Source: Sphingomonas kaistensis
GTDB taxonomy: Bacteria; Pseudomonadota; Alphaproteobacteria; Sphingomonadales; Sphingomonadaceae
Assembly: GCF_011927725.1 (NCBI RefSeq)
Contig: NZ_JAATJC010000001.1
Span: 2,177,001-2,241,000 of the forward strand
DNA: 64,000 nt
Direction: 5' to 3'
Shown: positions 26,035 through 35,900 of the stretch, one piece after another
Layout of the letters: each line of letters opens with the position of its first letter
Numbering within the stretch: the first letter of the stretch is position 1
Translations under genes and position numbers: made by a program
The notes under the pieces: model-generated
The model's database searches: none
The model's input: the letters and a program-made list of their open reading frames with translations, nothing else
Told to the model about the DNA's origin: nothing

Positions 26035-28082
26035 CCTGAGCGGAGCAGATCGACAGCCTGGTCGCGTTCGAACAAATACAGGCAGAGCCGCGCCGCTTCG
26101 CCCCGTTCGCCATGCAGGCCGCCGTCGCGGTCGAGCAGCAGACGCGCGTCCTGCGTCGCCATCGGTGCAAGCTCCTGCACCTGCTCGGGTGAAGCCAGGC
26201 GGAACTGTGCTTCGCCGCTCTGGCGCACGCCGAGGATCTCGCCCGGCCCGCGCAGCCGGAGGTCTTCTTCGGCAATACGGAAACCGTCATTGGTTTCCCG
26301 CATCAGCGCCAATCGTGCGCGGCCGGTTTCGCTGAGGGTGCTTCCGCGCAGCAGCAGGCAGGTCGACTTGGCCGACCCTCGCCCGACCCGGCCCCGCAGC
26401 TGGTGAAGCTGGGCGAGGCCGAAGCGCTCGGCGCCTTCGATGATCATCAGCGCGGCGTTCGGAACGTCGACCCCGACTTCGATTACCGTGGTGGCGACCA
26501 GGATCGCGAGCCGCCCGGCGGAAAATTCGGCCATGACGGCATCCTTCTCCGGCCCCTTCATCCGGCCATGGACGAGGCCGACCTGGCCCGGAAAGCGGAG
26601 CGCGAGCGCGGCGGCACGTTCCTCGGCCGCGGCGGCATCGCTGGTTTCGCTCTCGGCAACCAAAGGGCATACCCAATAGGATTGGCCGCCTGCGCCGACA
26701 TGGCGGGCGAGCCCGTCGATGACGTCACCGATCCGCTCCTCGGCGATGACCCGCGTTTCGACCGGCGTGCGGCCGGGCGGCATTTCGTCGATCCGGCTGA
26801 CGTCCATTTCGCCATAGTGCGTCAGCGTCAGCGTGCGCGGAATGGGCGTCGCAGTCATCGCCAGCAGGTGCGGCGTGCTCGCCCCCTTGGCGGTCAGGAG
26901 CAGGCGCTCCGAGACGCCGAAGCGGTGCTGCTCGTCGATCACCACCAGGCCCAGGCGGCGATAGGCGACCTTGTCCTGGAAGATGGCATGAGTGCCGACG
27001 AGGATGTCGATCGACCCATCGGCCAGCCCCATCAACGTCGAATCGCGCGCCCTGCCCTTTTCGCGACCAGTCAGGATCGCGACTCGAATTCCCCGCGAAT
27101 CCAGTTGCTTGAGCAAGGTTGCATGATGTTGCCTGGCAAGGATTTCGGTCGGCGCCAGCATGGCCGCCTGCGCGCCGGCTTCGACCGCTTCCAGCATGGC
27201 GAGCAGCGCTACCAGCGTCTTGCCCGAGCCGACGTCGCCCTGCAGCAGCCGCAGCATCGGCGCTTCCTGGCCCATGTCGTCGCGGATCTCCTGCACCACC
27301 CGGCGCTGGGCCCCGGTCAGGGCGTAGGGCAGGTCCAGCGCCCCGGTCAGGCGCCCGTCTCCGCGCAGCGCTACGCCGCGGCGACGGCGGCTGACCTGGC
27401 GCAGCAGGCCGAGGGCAAGCTGGTTGGCAAAGATCTCGTCATAAGCGAGCCGCTTGCGCGCGGCACCGTCGGCCGGCTCGGCATGGATGGTGGCGAGGCT
27501 GGCCCGCCAATCGCGCCATGCTTCGCGGGCGAGCACCGACGGTTCGATCCATTCGGGGAGCACCGGCGCGCGTTCGAGCGAGGCCGAGACCAGTTCGCGC
27601 ACCCGGCGTGACGTCAGCCCTTCGGTCAGCGGATAAACCGTTTCCTTCAGCGCGGGCTCGGTCTTGCCCGGCTCGGTCACGTCGGGGTGCACCATCTGCC
27701 ACTCGTCGCCGTAAGCTTCGAGCTTGCCGGTGACGGTGCGGGTTTCGCCCAGCGGGAGCTGCTTGGCCGCCCAGCCGCCGTTGTTGAAGAAAGCGAGGGT
27801 CAGCATGTTGCCCTCGCCGTCCACCGCATGGATCCGCGTCGGCCCGCGCCCCCGGCTCTGGCGAATCTCGCGCACGGTGACGTCGAGGATCACCTGCCGC
27901 CCGAGCAGCACCGGGGAAGCGCCCGGCGCCCGCACCCGCTCGATTGCACCCGTGGGCAAGTGGAACAGCAGGTCGACGGCTCGCGTGATCCCGAGCTTGG
28001 CGAGTTGCCTGGCGACCTGCGGGCCGACGCCTTTCAGCGTCTCTACCTCGGCGAACAGCGGATTGAGCAGGTCGGGGCGCAT
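26031..28082 (-). CDS. recG: ATP-dependent DNA helicase RecG
   Basis: 683-aa branched-DNA helicase acting on stalled forks and Holliday junctions. N-terminal wedge/OB region ([17 protein letters not shown]), Walker [13 protein letters not shown] box in [18 protein letters not shown], and the motif VI plus TRG region [11 protein letters not shown]. Start is [17 protein letters not shown], matching homologues; the open frame continues far upstream but overlaps a plus-strand gene. Confidence 0.96.
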   Translation of the reverse strand: MRPDLLNPLFAEVETLKGVGPQVARQLAKLGITRAVDLLFHLPTGAIERVRAPGASPVLLGRQVILDVTVREIRQSRGRGPTRIHAVDGEGNMLTLAFFNNGGWAAKQLPLGETRTVTGKLEAYGDEWQMVHPDVTEPGKTEPALKETVYPLTEGLTSRRVRELVSASLERAPVLPEWIEPSVLAREAWRDWRASLATIHAEPADGAARKRLAYDEIFANQLALGLLRQVSRRRRGVALRGDGRLTGALDLPYALTGAQRRVVQEIRDDMGQEAPMLRLLQGDVGSGKTLVALLAMLEAVEAGAQAAMLAPTEILARQHHATLLKQLDSRGIRVAILTGREKGRARDSTLMGLADGSIDILVGTHAIFQDKVAYRRLGLVVIDEQHRFGVSERLLLTAKGASTPHLLAMTATPIPRTLTLTHYGEMDVSRIDEMPPGRTPVETRVIAEERIGDVIDGLARHVGAGGQSYWVCPLVAESETSDAAAAEERAAALALRFPGQVGLVHGRMKGPEKDAVMAEFSAGRLAILVATTVIEVGVDVPNAALMIIEGAERFGLAQLHQLRGRVGRGSAKSTCLLLRGSTLSETGRARLALMRETNDGFRIAEEDLRLRGPGEILGVRQSGEAQFRLASPEQVQELAPMATQDARLLLDRDGGLHGERGEAARLCLYLFERDQAVDLLRSG

Positions 28083-28187
28083 GACGCCGACAGCGTTAGC
28101 AGCAGCAGGGGTTGCAGCAATCCCGGCTATGCATCGCCCCTGCCCGCTTCTATCGGCGGCGAGCGTTTTTCGTTGGGGGAGTTTGCG

Positions 28188-29408
28188 TTGAACATTCGGA
28201 TCTGGGCCGCGGCGGCGCTTTTTGGCACCGCGAGCATGGCGGCTGCGCAGGCCCCGACTTTCGAGGCCAAGCTCCTGGCCTCGCGGAGCCCGCTTCGGCT
28301 GGAAGGCGGACGGCTGACGGGCGCCGGGGCCGAGCTTCTCCAGCGCGAAATCGCGCAAAGCCGGTTCGTGATGATCGGCGAGGACCACGGCACCCGCGAG
28401 ATCCCCGCCTTCGTCTCGGCCGTCTGCGGCATGGTCGGAGCGGACCGCCTGTCGGGCTATGCGGTCGAAGCCGGACCGGTCGCGGTCGGCGCGCTGTCGC
28501 CGATGCTGAAAGCGACGGACCGGGCCACGCGGGTGGGACAGTTCGCGCAGGCTTATCCCAACGCCGTCGCCTTCCTCGACATCGCCGAGGATAACGAGAC
28601 AGCCGCGACCTGCATGAAGGCGAGCGGGCGCCGCGATTTCCGGATCATCGGCGCGGACCAGGAATTCATCGGCGCGGGCCTGTTCCTGCTCGACCGGATC
28701 CTCGCCACCAGGCTCAGCGGCGACGCGCGCCGCGCGCTTGCCGAGATGCGCGCCCGGGAAGCAACCGCGGTGGCGGCGGCCCGCACGTCGGGGGATCCTT
28801 CCAAGCTGTTGATGCTGGCGGAACCCGAGGCCAATCTCGACCGGGTCGAGGCGGCTCTGGCGCGTGGCGGGAATGCCGAGGCGAAGCGCGTCTTCTCGGC
28901 GCTGCGGCAAAGCCGCACCATTTATGCGACCAAGGGCAATCGCTCGAACACGCTGCGGGCGAGCCTGTTGAAGCAGAACTTCATGGCCGCCATGCCGGCA
29001 TCGGGGACGGTGGTCGGCAGGTTCGGCGCGCTCCACGCCTACAAGGGCTTCAATCCGCTGCAGAATCTCGATCTCGGCAATTTCGTCGCCGAGCAGGCGG
29101 AGCGCGAAGGGGCGCGCTCGCTGCACGTCGTGATTCTCGGCGTGCGGGGCAAGCATGCGACCTTTGCCGGCCTCGCCAAGCCCTTTGCCGCCAGCAACTA
29201 TGTGATGGCCGACGAAGACCTGCTGCGCTGGTTCGCCGATGCCGGCAGCCGGCAGCTTCCCTGCGGCTGGACCCTGTTCGACCTGCGCACCCTGCGCCAC
29301 GCCCGGATCGCGGGAATCGAGCCCGAATGGCAGCGGGCGATCAACGGCATCGACATTCTCATCGTCATTCCTGAAACCACCGCCGCCCGCTCCGCCGCTG
29401 AGCGCTGA
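28188..29408 (+). CDS. Exported TIKI/EreA/ChaN-superfamily-like protein
   Basis: 406-aa protein with signal peptide MNIRIWAAAALFGTASMAAA. It carries two Gx2H motifs, GEDH (64-67) followed by Glu71, and GALH (280-283), the pattern shared by the TIKI, TraB/PrgY, ChaN and erythromycin esterase superfamily, in which the two His and Glu are catalytic or metal-binding. Full-length alignment to EreA is not obvious by eye. TTG start with GGGGGAG 6 nt upstream. Likely a periplasmic hydrolase or protease-like enzyme; substrate unknown. Confidence 0.7.
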   Translation: MNIRIWAAAALFGTASMAAAQAPTFEAKLLASRSPLRLEGGRLTGAGAELLQREIAQSRFVMIGEDHGTREIPAFVSAVCGMVGADRLSGYAVEAGPVAVGALSPMLKATDRATRVGQFAQAYPNAVAFLDIAEDNETAATCMKASGRRDFRIIGADQEFIGAGLFLLDRILATRLSGDARRALAEMRAREATAVAAARTSGDPSKLLMLAEPEANLDRVEAALARGGNAEAKRVFSALRQSRTIYATKGNRSNTLRASLLKQNFMAAMPASGTVVGRFGALHAYKGFNPLQNLDLGNFVAEQAEREGARSLHVVILGVRGKHATFAGLAKPFAASNYVMADEDLLRWFADAGSRQLPCGWTLFDLRTLRHARIAGIEPEWQRAINGIDILIVIPETTAARSAAER

Positions 29409-29453
29409 AAACCGCCTTCGGACCGCCTTCCGTTTGCGGGTGCCAGCGCCTAC

Positions 29454-29729
29454 ATGCGGCCAATGCTCGAAGACCCGACACCCAAGCGCCTGCGCTGGCG
29501 CGCGCATCACCGTGGGACCAAGGAAGCCGACCGGATGATCGGCGGGTTCTTTGATGCGCATCACCAGCAGTGGAATGCGCAGGAGATGGCGCTGTTCGAG
29601 GCGCTGCTGGAGGAACAGGACGTCGACATCATGGCCTGGTGTATCGGAACCCAGAAGGTGCCGGAGCGCTTCGAAGGCGAGATGATGATCGCCATGCAGC
29701 GCCTAGATTACCTTCCGATCGATCGGTGA
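29454..29729 (+). CDS. sdhE: FAD assembly factor SdhE
   Basis: 91-aa small helical protein that flavinylates succinate dehydrogenase. The signature RGTKEADRMIGGFF (RGxxExD) and EMALFEALLEEQDVDI-type helix are visible. ATG at 29454 or 29463. Its stop overlaps the mfd GTG start as GTGA, so Mfd synthesis is likely coupled to it. Confidence 0.92.
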   Translation: MRPMLEDPTPKRLRWRAHHRGTKEADRMIGGFFDAHHQQWNAQEMALFEALLEEQDVDIMAWCIGTQKVPERFEGEMMIAMQRLDYLPIDR

Positions 29730-32700
29730 GCGACCTCCAGCGCATCCTCAAGGCCTCCGAGCCGCTGACGCTGGCAAGCGTTCCGGCGGGCTTCCTGCCG
29801 TGGCTTGCCGCCGACCTTGCACGCGCCGCGAGGGGCCGGGCGGTGGTGGTCGCGTCCGACGAGGCGGCGATGCGGGCGCTGGCCGACAACGCCCCGGCCT
29901 TTGCACCCGAGCTGGAAGTCCTGACCTTTCCAGCGTGGGACTGCCTGCCCTACGACCGCGCCTCCCCTGCCCTTCGGGTGATGGCCGAGCGGCTTGCGAC
30001 CCTGAACCGGCTGCAGGAAAAGGCCGACAAGCCGCAGCTACTCGTGACCACCGCCAACGCCGCGACCCAGCGGACGTTGACGCCGTTCCGGATCCGCCAG
30101 CTGACCCGGCGTCTGGCGCCAGGCGAGCGGATCGAGCGCGACAAGCTGATCACCTTGCTGACCGCCAACGGCTATCACCGCACCGACAGCGTGTCGGACG
30201 CCGGCGAATTTGCGGTGCGTGGCGGCCTGCTCGACCTCTATCCCTCCGGACTGCCGCATGCGATCCGGCTCGATTTCTTCGGCGACGAGATCGAGACGAT
30301 GCGGGCGTTCGATCCCGCCGACCAGCGCACCATCGGCGCCGCCGAACCGTTCACCCTGATGCCGGCCAGCGAGGCCCTGCTCGACGACGAGAGCATCAAG
30401 CGCTTCCGCACCCGCTACCGTGAACAGTTCGGGGCCAATGCCACCGGCGATCCGCTGTACCAGGCGGTCAGCGATGGGCGACGGCTGGCGGGAATGGAGC
30501 ATTGGCTGCCGTTGTTCGAGGAGCGGCTGGAAACCCTGTTCGACCATCTGTCCGCCGATGACATCATCCTGCGCGACGGCGGGGTCGACGGCGCGGTCAC
30601 GTCGCGGCGCGAGGCGATCCAGGATTATTTCTCCAACCGCGAGCGCGCGATGGTTGCCGAGCCGGGCAGCTACCGGCCGCTGGCCCCGTCCGCGCTCTAC
30701 CTGTCGGTGAAGGAGTGGGAGGAAGTGCTGGCCGACAAGCCGGTGCATCTCGCCTCCGCTTTCCCCGAGCCGGCGTCGGACAGGGTGATCGACTTCGGTG
30801 TGACCTCGGCGCGCGACTTCGCGCCGGAGCGGGCGCAGAACGACAATATCTACGAAGCCGTGGTCAAGCACGTCGCCAAGCTTCGGAAAGCCAAGCAGAA
30901 GGTCGTGCTGGCGAGCTACACCACGGGCGCTCGCGAGCGGCTGGCAGGGCTGCTCAAGGACCATGGCCTCACCGGCCAGAAGATGGTCGGCGACTGGCAG
31001 GAAGCGCTTGGCGCGCAGGATGTCACCGCGCTGTTGGTCCTGCCGCTCGATCACGGCTTCACGACGCCGCAGGTAGCCGTGCTGACCGAGCAGGACATGC
31101 TGGGCGACCGGCTGGTCCGGCGGCGCAAGCGCAAGAAGAGCGCCGACGCCTTCCTTTCCGAACTGGCGACGCTGACGCCTGGCGATCTCGTGGTCCATGC
31201 CGAGCATGGGATCGCGCGTTACGAAGGGCTGACGCAGGTCCAGGTCGGTCGTAGTCCCCACGATTGCGTCGCGCTGGAATATGCGGGCGGCAACAAGCTC
31301 TACGTTCCGGTCGAGAATATCGACGTGCTGAGCCGCTACGGCAGCGGCGAGGACGGTGTGGCGCTGGACCGCCTCGGCGGCGAGGCGTGGCAGCGGCGCA
31401 AGGCGCGGATGAAGGAGCGGATCCGCGAGATTGCGGGCGAGCTCATCAAGACCGCGGCCTTGCGCGCGATGCGCCAGGGCGTGGTGGCCGAACCCGACAG
31501 CGCTTATCCGGCAATGGTCGACCGCTTCCCCTACGAGGAGACCGACGACCAGAATCGCGCGATCGGCGATGTGCTCGAGGATCTCGGCGCCGGGCGGCCG
31601 ATGGACCGGCTGGTGTGCGGCGACGTCGGCTTCGGCAAGACCGAGGTGGCGCTGCGCGCGGCCTTTGTGGCAGCGATGGCGGGTTATCAGGTCGCGGTAG
31701 TGTGCCCCACTACCCTATTGGCGCGACAGCATTATTCCAATTTCGTCGAGCGGATGAAGGGCTTCCCGATCGAGATCGGGCGCCTCTCGCGGCTGGTCGC
31801 CTCGAACGAGGCCAAGCGGACCAAGGAGCTGCTCGAAGAGGGGCAGATCGACATCGTCGTCGGCACCCACGCGATCCTTGCCAAGGGCATCAAGTTCAAG
31901 AAGCTCGGCCTGGTCATCGTCGACGAGGAACAGCGCTTCGGTGTGACCCACAAGGAGCGGCTGAAGAACCTCAAGGCCGACGTCCACGTCCTTACCCTGA
32001 CCGCCACGCCCATCCCGCGCACGCTGCAGATGGCGATGAGCGGCCTTCGCGAGCTGTCGGTCATCCAGACCCCGCCGGTCGATCGCCTGGCGGTCCGCAC
32101 CTACGTTACGCCGTGGGACCCGGTGGTGATCCGCGAAGCGCTGCTGCGCGAGCATTATCGCGGCGGGCAGAGCTATTTCGTGGTGCCGCGCATCTCCGAC
32201 CTCCCCGACATCGAGGAATGGCTGCGCGAGGAAGTGCCCGAGGTGAAGCCGATCGTCGCCCACGGCCAGCTTGCGCCGACCGAGGTCGAGGAGCGCATGA
32301 GCGCCTTCTACGACCGCAAATATGACGTGCTGCTGTCGACCACCATCGTCGAGAGCGGTCTCGACATTCCAAGCGCCAACACGCTGATCGTGCACCGGGC
32401 CGAGCGGTTCGGCCTGGCCCAGCTTTATCAGCTGCGCGGCCGCGTCGGCCGGTCCAAGACCCGCGCCTACGCCTACATGACGACGCCGCCCGACCGGCAG
32501 ATCACCGAAACCGCGGAGAAAAGGCTGACCGTCTTGTCCAACCTCGACAGCCTCGGGGCGGGCTTCCAGCTCGCCAGCCACGATCTCGACATCCGCGGCG
32601 CCGGCAATCTGCTGGGCGACGAGCAGTCGGGGCATATCAAGGAAGTCGGGTTCGAACTCTACCAGTCGATGCTGGAGGACGCGATCCTCGACATGAAGGC

Positions 32701-33205
32701 GGGTGGGCAGCGCGAGGACAAGCCGGACGAATTCAGCCCGCAGATCAATGTCGAGGCGCCGATCATGATCTCGGAGGACTATGTCCCCGACCTCGACCTG
32801 CGGATGGGGCTGTACCGCCGCCTGGGTGAGCTGGAATCCCCGCGCGAGGTGGAGGAGTTCGCCGCCGAGATGATCGACCGCTTCGGCAAGCTGCCCGAGG
32901 AAACGAGCAACCTGCTGCAGGTGGTGGAAACCAAGATCCACTGCCGCGCCGCCGGCATCGCCAAGCTCGATGCCGGCCTACGCGGCGCAGTGGTGACCTT
33001 TGCGCCGTCGGGCTTCCCCGACGTGAAGGGGCTGTTCGACTATATCGCCCGGCTGAAGGGGACGGCCAAGCTTCGGCCCGACCAGAAACTGGTGGTCAGC
33101 CGCGACTGGGCGAGCCCGGGCCAGCGATTGAACGGCGCGTTGCAGCTGAGCCGCGGGCTGGCGCGGGTTGCGGCCGCCGCAAAGCGGGATAAGGTGGCGG
33201 CCTAG
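29726..33205 (+). CDS. mfd: Transcription-repair coupling factor Mfd
   Basis: 1159-aa translocase that removes stalled RNA polymerase and recruits UvrA. N-terminal UvrB-homology (FPAWDCLPYDR, FAVRGGLLDLYP), RNA-polymerase-interacting CarD-like domain (GDLVVHAEHGIARYEGL, near 480), Walker A GDVGFGKT, VDEEQRFGV box, RecG-like TRG region RGRVGRSKTRAY and C-terminal TRCF domain. GTG start overlaps the sdhE stop (GTGA); the longer frame upstream is discarded. Confidence 0.97.
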   Translation: MSDLQRILKASEPLTLASVPAGFLPWLAADLARAARGRAVVVASDEAAMRALADNAPAFAPELEVLTFPAWDCLPYDRASPALRVMAERLATLNRLQEKADKPQLLVTTANAATQRTLTPFRIRQLTRRLAPGERIERDKLITLLTANGYHRTDSVSDAGEFAVRGGLLDLYPSGLPHAIRLDFFGDEIETMRAFDPADQRTIGAAEPFTLMPASEALLDDESIKRFRTRYREQFGANATGDPLYQAVSDGRRLAGMEHWLPLFEERLETLFDHLSADDIILRDGGVDGAVTSRREAIQDYFSNRERAMVAEPGSYRPLAPSALYLSVKEWEEVLADKPVHLASAFPEPASDRVIDFGVTSARDFAPERAQNDNIYEAVVKHVAKLRKAKQKVVLASYTTGARERLAGLLKDHGLTGQKMVGDWQEALGAQDVTALLVLPLDHGFTTPQVAVLTEQDMLGDRLVRRRKRKKSADAFLSELATLTPGDLVVHAEHGIARYEGLTQVQVGRSPHDCVALEYAGGNKLYVPVENIDVLSRYGSGEDGVALDRLGGEAWQRRKARMKERIREIAGELIKTAALRAMRQGVVAEPDSAYPAMVDRFPYEETDDQNRAIGDVLEDLGAGRPMDRLVCGDVGFGKTEVALRAAFVAAMAGYQVAVVCPTTLLARQHYSNFVERMKGFPIEIGRLSRLVASNEAKRTKELLEEGQIDIVVGTHAILAKGIKFKKLGLVIVDEEQRFGVTHKERLKNLKADVHVLTLTATPIPRTLQMAMSGLRELSVIQTPPVDRLAVRTYVTPWDPVVIREALLREHYRGGQSYFVVPRISDLPDIEEWLREEVPEVKPIVAHGQLAPTEVEERMSAFYDRKYDVLLSTTIVESGLDIPSANTLIVHRAERFGLAQLYQLRGRVGRSKTRAYAYMTTPPDRQITETAEKRLTVLSNLDSLGAGFQLASHDLDIRGAGNLLGDEQSGHIKEVGFELYQSMLEDAILDMKAGGQREDKPDEFSPQINVEAPIMISEDYVPDLDLRMGLYRRLGELESPREVEEFAAEMIDRFGKLPEETSNLLQVVETKIHCRAAGIAKLDAGLRGAVVTFAPSGFPDVKGLFDYIARLKGTAKLRPDQKLVVSRDWASPGQRLNGALQLSRGLARVAAAAKRDKVAA

Positions 33206-33206
33206 C

Positions 33207-33935
33207 TCAGAGCCGGTGGACGCGGCTGACGATCGGCATGGTGACGTGCCGCTTCTCCCCGTCCGGCCACATTTCGCGCAAGGCGGCAAAGGCATCGGCG
33301 GTGAAGTCGGTTCCCAGCTTCTGCACCACCGACCAGCTGAGGACATAAGCCTCGACGTCGTGCCGCTCCCACGCGAGGTGGATCGCCGCTGGCGTCAGGC
33401 GCACTTCCTCACCGGGCAGCCTTAGGTCGCGATAGCCGTCGACCAACATCCAGTTGCCCGGCAACCAGTGCGGCTCGACCGGTTTCAGCAGGCGCTCGCC
33501 AATGATCGCATCGACCTGCGGATCGACATACCACCAGCCGTAGCCGATGGCGGCGACGATGCCGCCGGGCCTTGCCACGCGCCGGACCTCGGCGACGAAG
33601 CGTTCCGGATCGAACCAGTGGGCCGCCTGCGCGGCGAGGATCAGGTCGCAGCTGGCATCGGGCAGGCTGCACTGCTCGGCCGGCTCGACCGCATAATGGA
33701 TCCGCTCGTGCGCAAAGGCTTCGGCGATCTGCGCTTCGCTGGCATCGGTGGCGTGGACATACTCAAAATTGCGGGCGAGCAGCAAGGCGGACTGGCCGTT
33801 GCCGGTTCCTGCGTCCCACGCTTGGGATCGCCCGGGCGCGAGTGACGCCAGTTCCGCGATCACGCGCTCGGGATAGCTCGGCCGGGCGGTGGCGTAGAGC
33901 GAGGCGTGGCCTGAGAAGAGGTCGGTGAACTTCAT
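33207..33935 (-). CDS. Class I SAM-dependent methyltransferase
   Basis: 242-aa methyltransferase-11-type enzyme. Motif I is WDAGTGNGQSALLLA, then the acidic residue of VHATDASEAQ, DLILAAQAAHWFDPERF and VARPGGIVA. This set resembles trans-aconitate or small-molecule methyltransferases with the AAHWFD motif. ATG overlaps the EAL gene stop (ATGA). It converges on mfd with 1 bp between stops. Substrate unknown. Confidence 0.88.
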   Translation of the reverse strand: MKFTDLFSGHASLYATARPSYPERVIAELASLAPGRSQAWDAGTGNGQSALLLARNFEYVHATDASEAQIAEAFAHERIHYAVEPAEQCSLPDASCDLILAAQAAHWFDPERFVAEVRRVARPGGIVAAIGYGWWYVDPQVDAIIGERLLKPVEPHWLPGNWMLVDGYRDLRLPGEEVRLTPAAIHLAWERHDVEAYVLSWSVVQKLGTDFTADAFAALREMWPDGEKRHVTMPIVSRVHRL

Positions 33936-34753
33936 GCCAGGAACGCGGCCAGCTCCTCCTCGCCCATCGCCTTGGCGCCGAGGAAACCCTGATAATAATC
34001 GCAGTTCCACGACTTGAGCAGCGCCAGCTGGTCCGGATCCTCGACCCCTTCGACCAGCACCTGCAGGTCGAGTTCGCGCGCAAGCGCGATCAGCGCCTTG
34101 ACCACGATCTGCGCGCGGCGCCCGCCAACCAGGTCGATGATCAGCCCCCGGTCGATCTTGATCATGTCCAGCGGCAGCGTGGTCAGCCAGGCGAGGCTGG
34201 CATAGCCGGTGCCGAAATCGTCAACCGCGATGCGCACGCCCGCGGCGCGCAGGCAAGCAAGGCGGGTGGCGGCAGCAACCGGATCGGCGATCAGGCTGGA
34301 TTCGGTGATCTCGGCCGTGACCCGCTCTGGGCTGAGGCCGACGGCGGCGATCTCGTCGAGCAGCCAGCGCTCGAAGCCGGGCCGGGCGATATCCTCGGGC
34401 AGGAGATTGAGCGACAGGCGCAGCTTGCCGAGCGGACCGCTCCAGCCCGCCATCTCCCGCAGGGCCTTGCGCTGGACCGCGCGCGAAAGGCGCTCGCCAA
34501 GGGCGGCGGCGGCGGCCCGGGCGAACATCGTGTCTGGCGTCATGCCGCCGGGATCGCGGGCGAGCGCCTCGACCCCGATCACCTCGCCGGTCGCGACGCT
34601 GAGCTGAGGTTGATAGGCGATGGTCACCGTGTCCTCGGCGAGCAGGGCTTCGAGCGCGAGGTCGGTGCGAATGTCGGTCGGTTGGGGGGTGGCTGGGTGA
34701 TCGCTTCCCCGGCGGGCGGGGATCAGGGCGGCTGACGCTGTCGGTGGTACCAT
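33932..34753 (-). CDS. Stand-alone EAL-domain cyclic-di-GMP phosphodiesterase
   Basis: 273-aa EAL protein without GGDEF or membrane spans. Catalytic residues appear complete: EAL in GVEALAR, Asn in LSLNLLPED, Glu in EITESS, the Asp pair in VDDFGTGYASL, Lys in IKIDR, Glu in VEGVED and Gln in YYQGF. Probably hydrolyses c-di-GMP to pGpG. ATG at 34753 is preferred because AGGAG lies 7 nt upstream; ATG at 34759 is too close. It is coupled to a methyltransferase by ATGA. Confidence 0.92.
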   Translation of the reverse strand: MVPPTASAALIPARRGSDHPATPQPTDIRTDLALEALLAEDTVTIAYQPQLSVATGEVIGVEALARDPGGMTPDTMFARAAAAALGERLSRAVQRKALREMAGWSGPLGKLRLSLNLLPEDIARPGFERWLLDEIAAVGLSPERVTAEITESSLIADPVAAATRLACLRAAGVRIAVDDFGTGYASLAWLTTLPLDMIKIDRGLIIDLVGGRRAQIVVKALIALARELDLQVLVEGVEDPDQLALLKSWNCDYYQGFLGAKAMGEEELAAFLA

Positions 34754-34890
34754 CGTCATGCTCCTAGGCCATGGTCGCGGCGAGCGCATGGCCCGACCTG
34801 CCGCTGCTCCGTATCGGGACGGTGGCGGCGGGCCATGTCCCTCGCTATGACGTGGCGGCGCCCGGCTGAGGGCGACGGGAGTGCCAGGGG

Positions 34891-35706
34891 TTGAGCGCTG
34901 AAGTTCCGCAGGACCGCCCTGCCCGCCAGGACCTGACCGCGGCCGGGATCGCGCTGGTCGCAAGCCGCGGCGAAGCGGCACAGGCGGCCGCGGCCATGTT
35001 GCGCCGCCGCTACCATTTCGCGGAGGAACGCGAGGCGCGGGTGCTGGTGGCGCTCGGCGGTGACGGCTTCATGCTCCACACCTTACACCAAATGCTTGAC
35101 GGTGGCGAAGCTCGGCCGGTGTTCGGGATCAATCGCGGCACCGTCGGCTTCCTGATGAACGAATGGCGGCTCGATTGCCTGGGCGAGCGGATCGCCGATG
35201 CTAAGGCGGTGACGGTCGCCCCGCTGAGCATGCGCGCCCGCACCGTGCATGGCGACGAATGGACCCATGCCGCGATCAACGAAGTCTCGCTGCTGCGCGA
35301 AACGCGGCAGGCGGCCAAGATCGAAGTCAGCCTGAACGGCCGGGTGGTGCTCCCGGAACTGGTCGCGGACGGGGTGCTGGTAGCGACGCCGGCGGGCTCC
35401 ACCGCCTATAATTTCTCCGCAAGAGGCCCGATCCTGCCGCTGTCCGCGCCGTTGCTGGCCCTGACCCCCATCGCGCCGTTCCGTCCGCGGCGGTGGAGCG
35501 GGGCGATCCTGCCGGACGAAGCGCGGATCTCGTTCCGGGTGCTGGAGCCGGCCGATCGGCTGGTTTCCGCGGTCGCCGACCAGTTCGAGGTACGTGACGT
35601 CGAGGAGGTCGAGATCGCGCTCGACCACGACCGCTCGCTGACCTTGCTGTTCGATCCCGACCAGGCGCTGGACGAACGAATCGCTGCCGAACAATTTGCC
35701 ACCTGA
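34891..35706 (+). CDS. nadK: NAD kinase
   Basis: 271-aa ATP-NAD kinase making NADP. The GGDG motif is VALGGDGFML; the second conserved block is PVFGINRGTVGFLMN; NE/VADGVLVATPAGSTAYN completes the site. TTG start with GGGAG 9 nt upstream; homologues begin near residue 15-18, so the N-terminus may be slightly shorter. Divergent from the EAL gene. Confidence 0.94.
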   Translation: MSAEVPQDRPARQDLTAAGIALVASRGEAAQAAAAMLRRRYHFAEEREARVLVALGGDGFMLHTLHQMLDGGEARPVFGINRGTVGFLMNEWRLDCLGERIADAKAVTVAPLSMRARTVHGDEWTHAAINEVSLLRETRQAAKIEVSLNGRVVLPELVADGVLVATPAGSTAYNFSARGPILPLSAPLLALTPIAPFRPRRWSGAILPDEARISFRVLEPADRLVSAVADQFEVRDVEEVEIALDHDRSLTLLFDPDQALDERIAAEQFAT

Positions 35707-35772
35707 TTGAGGGCGCTTGAGGCTTGCCAAGCCTCTCAGGCTGCGCCATAGGCCCGCTCGCCCAAGCATCGT

Positions 35773-35847
35773 TCCCCGATAGCTCAGCGGTAGAGTAGGT
35801 GACTGTTAATCACTTGGTCGTTGGTTCGAATCCAACTCGGGGAGCCA
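35773..35847 (+). tRNA. tRNA-Asn (anticodon GTT)
   Basis: 75-nt cloverleaf with encoded CCA. Acceptor TCCCCGA/TCGGGGA, D-arm AGCTCAGCGGTAGAG, anticodon loop CTGTTAA (GTT), T-loop TTCGAAT. It stands alone between nadK and the efflux operon. Confidence 0.96.
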
Positions 35848-35900
35848 TTCTTCAGCCGCGGTAGCGCCTTTTAAGGGTGCCCCTGACGCGGCCCGGGCCT

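Noticed and set aside
28083..29564. Upstream extension of recG to about 1177 codons
   Set aside because: The extension overlaps the TIKI-like gene on the other strand, and RecG homologues begin at MRPDLLNP.
35719..35735. GAGGCTT/AAGCCTC hairpin after nadK as terminator
   Set aside because: Only 7 bp with no T-run; too weak to call.
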